This document shows positions 14,865 through 15,623 of a DNA stretch of 15,623 bases, piece by piece (position 1 is the first letter of the stretch; every line of letters starts with the position of its first letter). A program made the position numbers and the translations under genes. The stretch covers positions 1-15,623 of the forward strand of contig JAZRJV010000057.1 of NCBI GenBank assembly GCA_045645985.1, read 5' to 3'. The DNA is from RGIG9060 sp045645985 (GTDB lineage: Bacteria; Spirochaetota; Spirochaetia; Treponematales; Treponemataceae). The notes beneath the pieces were generated by a model. The model was given only the letters and a program-made list of their open reading frames with translations, did no database searches and was not told the origin of the DNA.

Positions 14865-15623
14865 TTATCGTCCTATTTTGTAAAATTTGAAAAAAAATAA
14901 AATTTGTAAACCACAAAATAACATAGCTATTACAAAAACAACATATGTTAATGGAGTTGTTCTTTTTACATTTCCAAAATCAGCGGCACAAAAACTTTCT
15001 TGATCCATTAAAACTTTTTCAATAATCGGAGTATTAAAAGTTTGAATACGGTGTAAAGTTGTGTCAATAAACTGTTTGGTAAATGTAGCAACTTCTACTG
15101 ATTTTGTTTCAATTTTACCATTTTCTTCAAAATATTCTGTTGTATTTACAGAGGTTCCTGGAGTTACATTTTCAACATATCCTTTGTTATTTTGCAAAGC
15201 TATGCAAGGAAATACGGTTGAATTCCAAACTTGAGAAACAAAATCACCTAAATCAGGAAATTCGGTAGAAGATTTTTTTGTTTGTAAGTTTGAATAACTT
15301 TTTAAAGTAAAACCTCTCGTTCCATTATACTCTAATGGCGTAGGTATCGACAAGGGGGTATTATTAGTTGTTTTGCTACTAAATGAAGGAATTAAAAAAT
15401 ATAATAAAGCACCAATAATTATAAATATTCCAATGCTATAAAATAAATAAAGTGTTTTTTTGTTTAAGAAATTTAGTTTTGATGCACTTACGATATTTAT
15501 ATATTCAAAAGAATTTTTTTTGGTAATTTTTGTAGTTATAAGATGTGCTATTATTGCATATAATTTATATGATGTAAAAATTGTTATGAGAAAGAAGCAT
15601 ATCCCTCTAAAGCCACTAAAACA
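14865..15623 (-). CDS. Membrane protein of unknown function heading the Rnf-like operon (5' end outside window)
   Basis: I do not recognise the family. The frame is open from the window edge for 252 codons plus a TAA and contains no ATG upstream of 15353, so the true start lies beyond the window. A TTG at 15353 would give only 162 residues and would cut off two membrane helices. Counting from the edge, hydrophobic helices lie at about 8-28 and 56-79. A polar domain of about 145 residues follows (80-223, with TTPLTY just before the last helix), then a final helix (about 224-247) and a short basic end. There are few cysteines in the polar domain and no CxxC motif, so no obvious Fe-S or heme site. 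It stops one base before rnfC, so it is the gene before rnfC in the operon and may be an accessory subunit. Confidence 0.7.
   Translation of the reverse strand, partial: CFSGFRGICFFLITIFTSYKLYAIIAHLITTKITKKNSFEYINIVSASKLNFLNKKTLYLFYSIGIFIIIGALLYFLIPSFSSKTTNNTPLSIPTPLEYNGTRGFTLKSYSNLQTKKSSTEFPDLGDFVSQVWNSTVFPCIALQNNKGYVENVTPGTSVNTTEYFEENGKIETKSVEVATFTKQFIDTTLHRIQTFNTPIIEKVLMDQESFCAADFGNVKRTTPLTYVVFVIAMLFCGLQILFFFKFYKIGR

Noticed and set aside
14169..14883. Plus-strand frames opposite rnfC
   Set aside because: Antisense shadows of a conserved gene, with no ribosome-binding site or family similarity.
14865..15353. A 162-residue gene starting at TTG 15353
   Set aside because: The same frame stays open to the window edge and encodes two more membrane helices, so the TTG is internal.
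1..15623. CRISPR arrays, insertion sequences, tRNA or rRNA genes
   Set aside because: No spaced direct repeats, transposase-like frames, terminal inverted repeats or RNA-gene signatures were seen, and the non-coding gaps are too short for most of them.

Overview
This is a very AT-rich window (roughly 70% A+T by eye) using the standard code. I infer a low-GC spirochaete close to Treponema. The reasons are a two-zinc-knuckle MetRS with a fused tRNA-binding domain next to a FemAB-type aminoacyltransferase, a fused GldF/GldG-type exporter subunit, and a strongly divergent six-gene Rnf cluster. The placement is by gene content only; no marker in the window settles it.

Layout, left to right. (1) 1-3886, minus strand: RNase Z, then an ABC ATPase, then an ABC-2 permease/GldG fusion that runs off the left edge. 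(2) 3887-3944: a 58-base divergent promoter region. Both promoters place the transcription start almost on the ATG, so rnz and the facing methyltransferase look leaderless. (3) 3945-4535, plus strand: a TrmR-like SAM O-methyltransferase, the only plus-strand gene, ending in a G/C-rich hairpin shared with the convergent neighbour. (4) 4571-8000, minus strand: metG and a FemX-like peptidoglycan aminoacyltransferase one base apart, driven by a near-consensus promoter at 8087-8115. (5) 8131-15623, minus strand: a tightly packed operon that begins beyond the right edge. Its order is an unknown three-TM membrane protein, rnfC, rnfD, rnfG, rnfE, rnfA, rnfB and a GH57-like protein. Every junction overlaps or is 1-3 bases wide.

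The most notable content is region 5. All six Rnf subunits are present in canonical order as intact frames, but the cofactor sites of a classical Rnf pump appear to be missing throughout. RnfC lacks the glycine-rich FMN/NADH motif and the NGAECEP motif but keeps both ferredoxin clusters. RnfD and RnfG lack the SGAT threonine that carries covalent FMN. RnfE lacks both intramembrane cysteines. RnfB lacks its N-terminal Fe-S domain and most ligands of one C-terminal cluster. The co-transcribed GH57-like protein also has altered catalytic motifs. This looks like a remodelled, flavin-poor Rnf-like membrane complex with an extra membrane subunit and a carbohydrate-fold partner, rather than an NADH:ferredoxin pump. 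That reading rests on alignment by eye against family motifs recalled from knowledge.

Regions 1-4 are mostly housekeeping: tRNA 3' processing, possible tRNA wobble modification, methionine charging and cell-wall cross-bridge synthesis, plus one exporter of unknown substrate.
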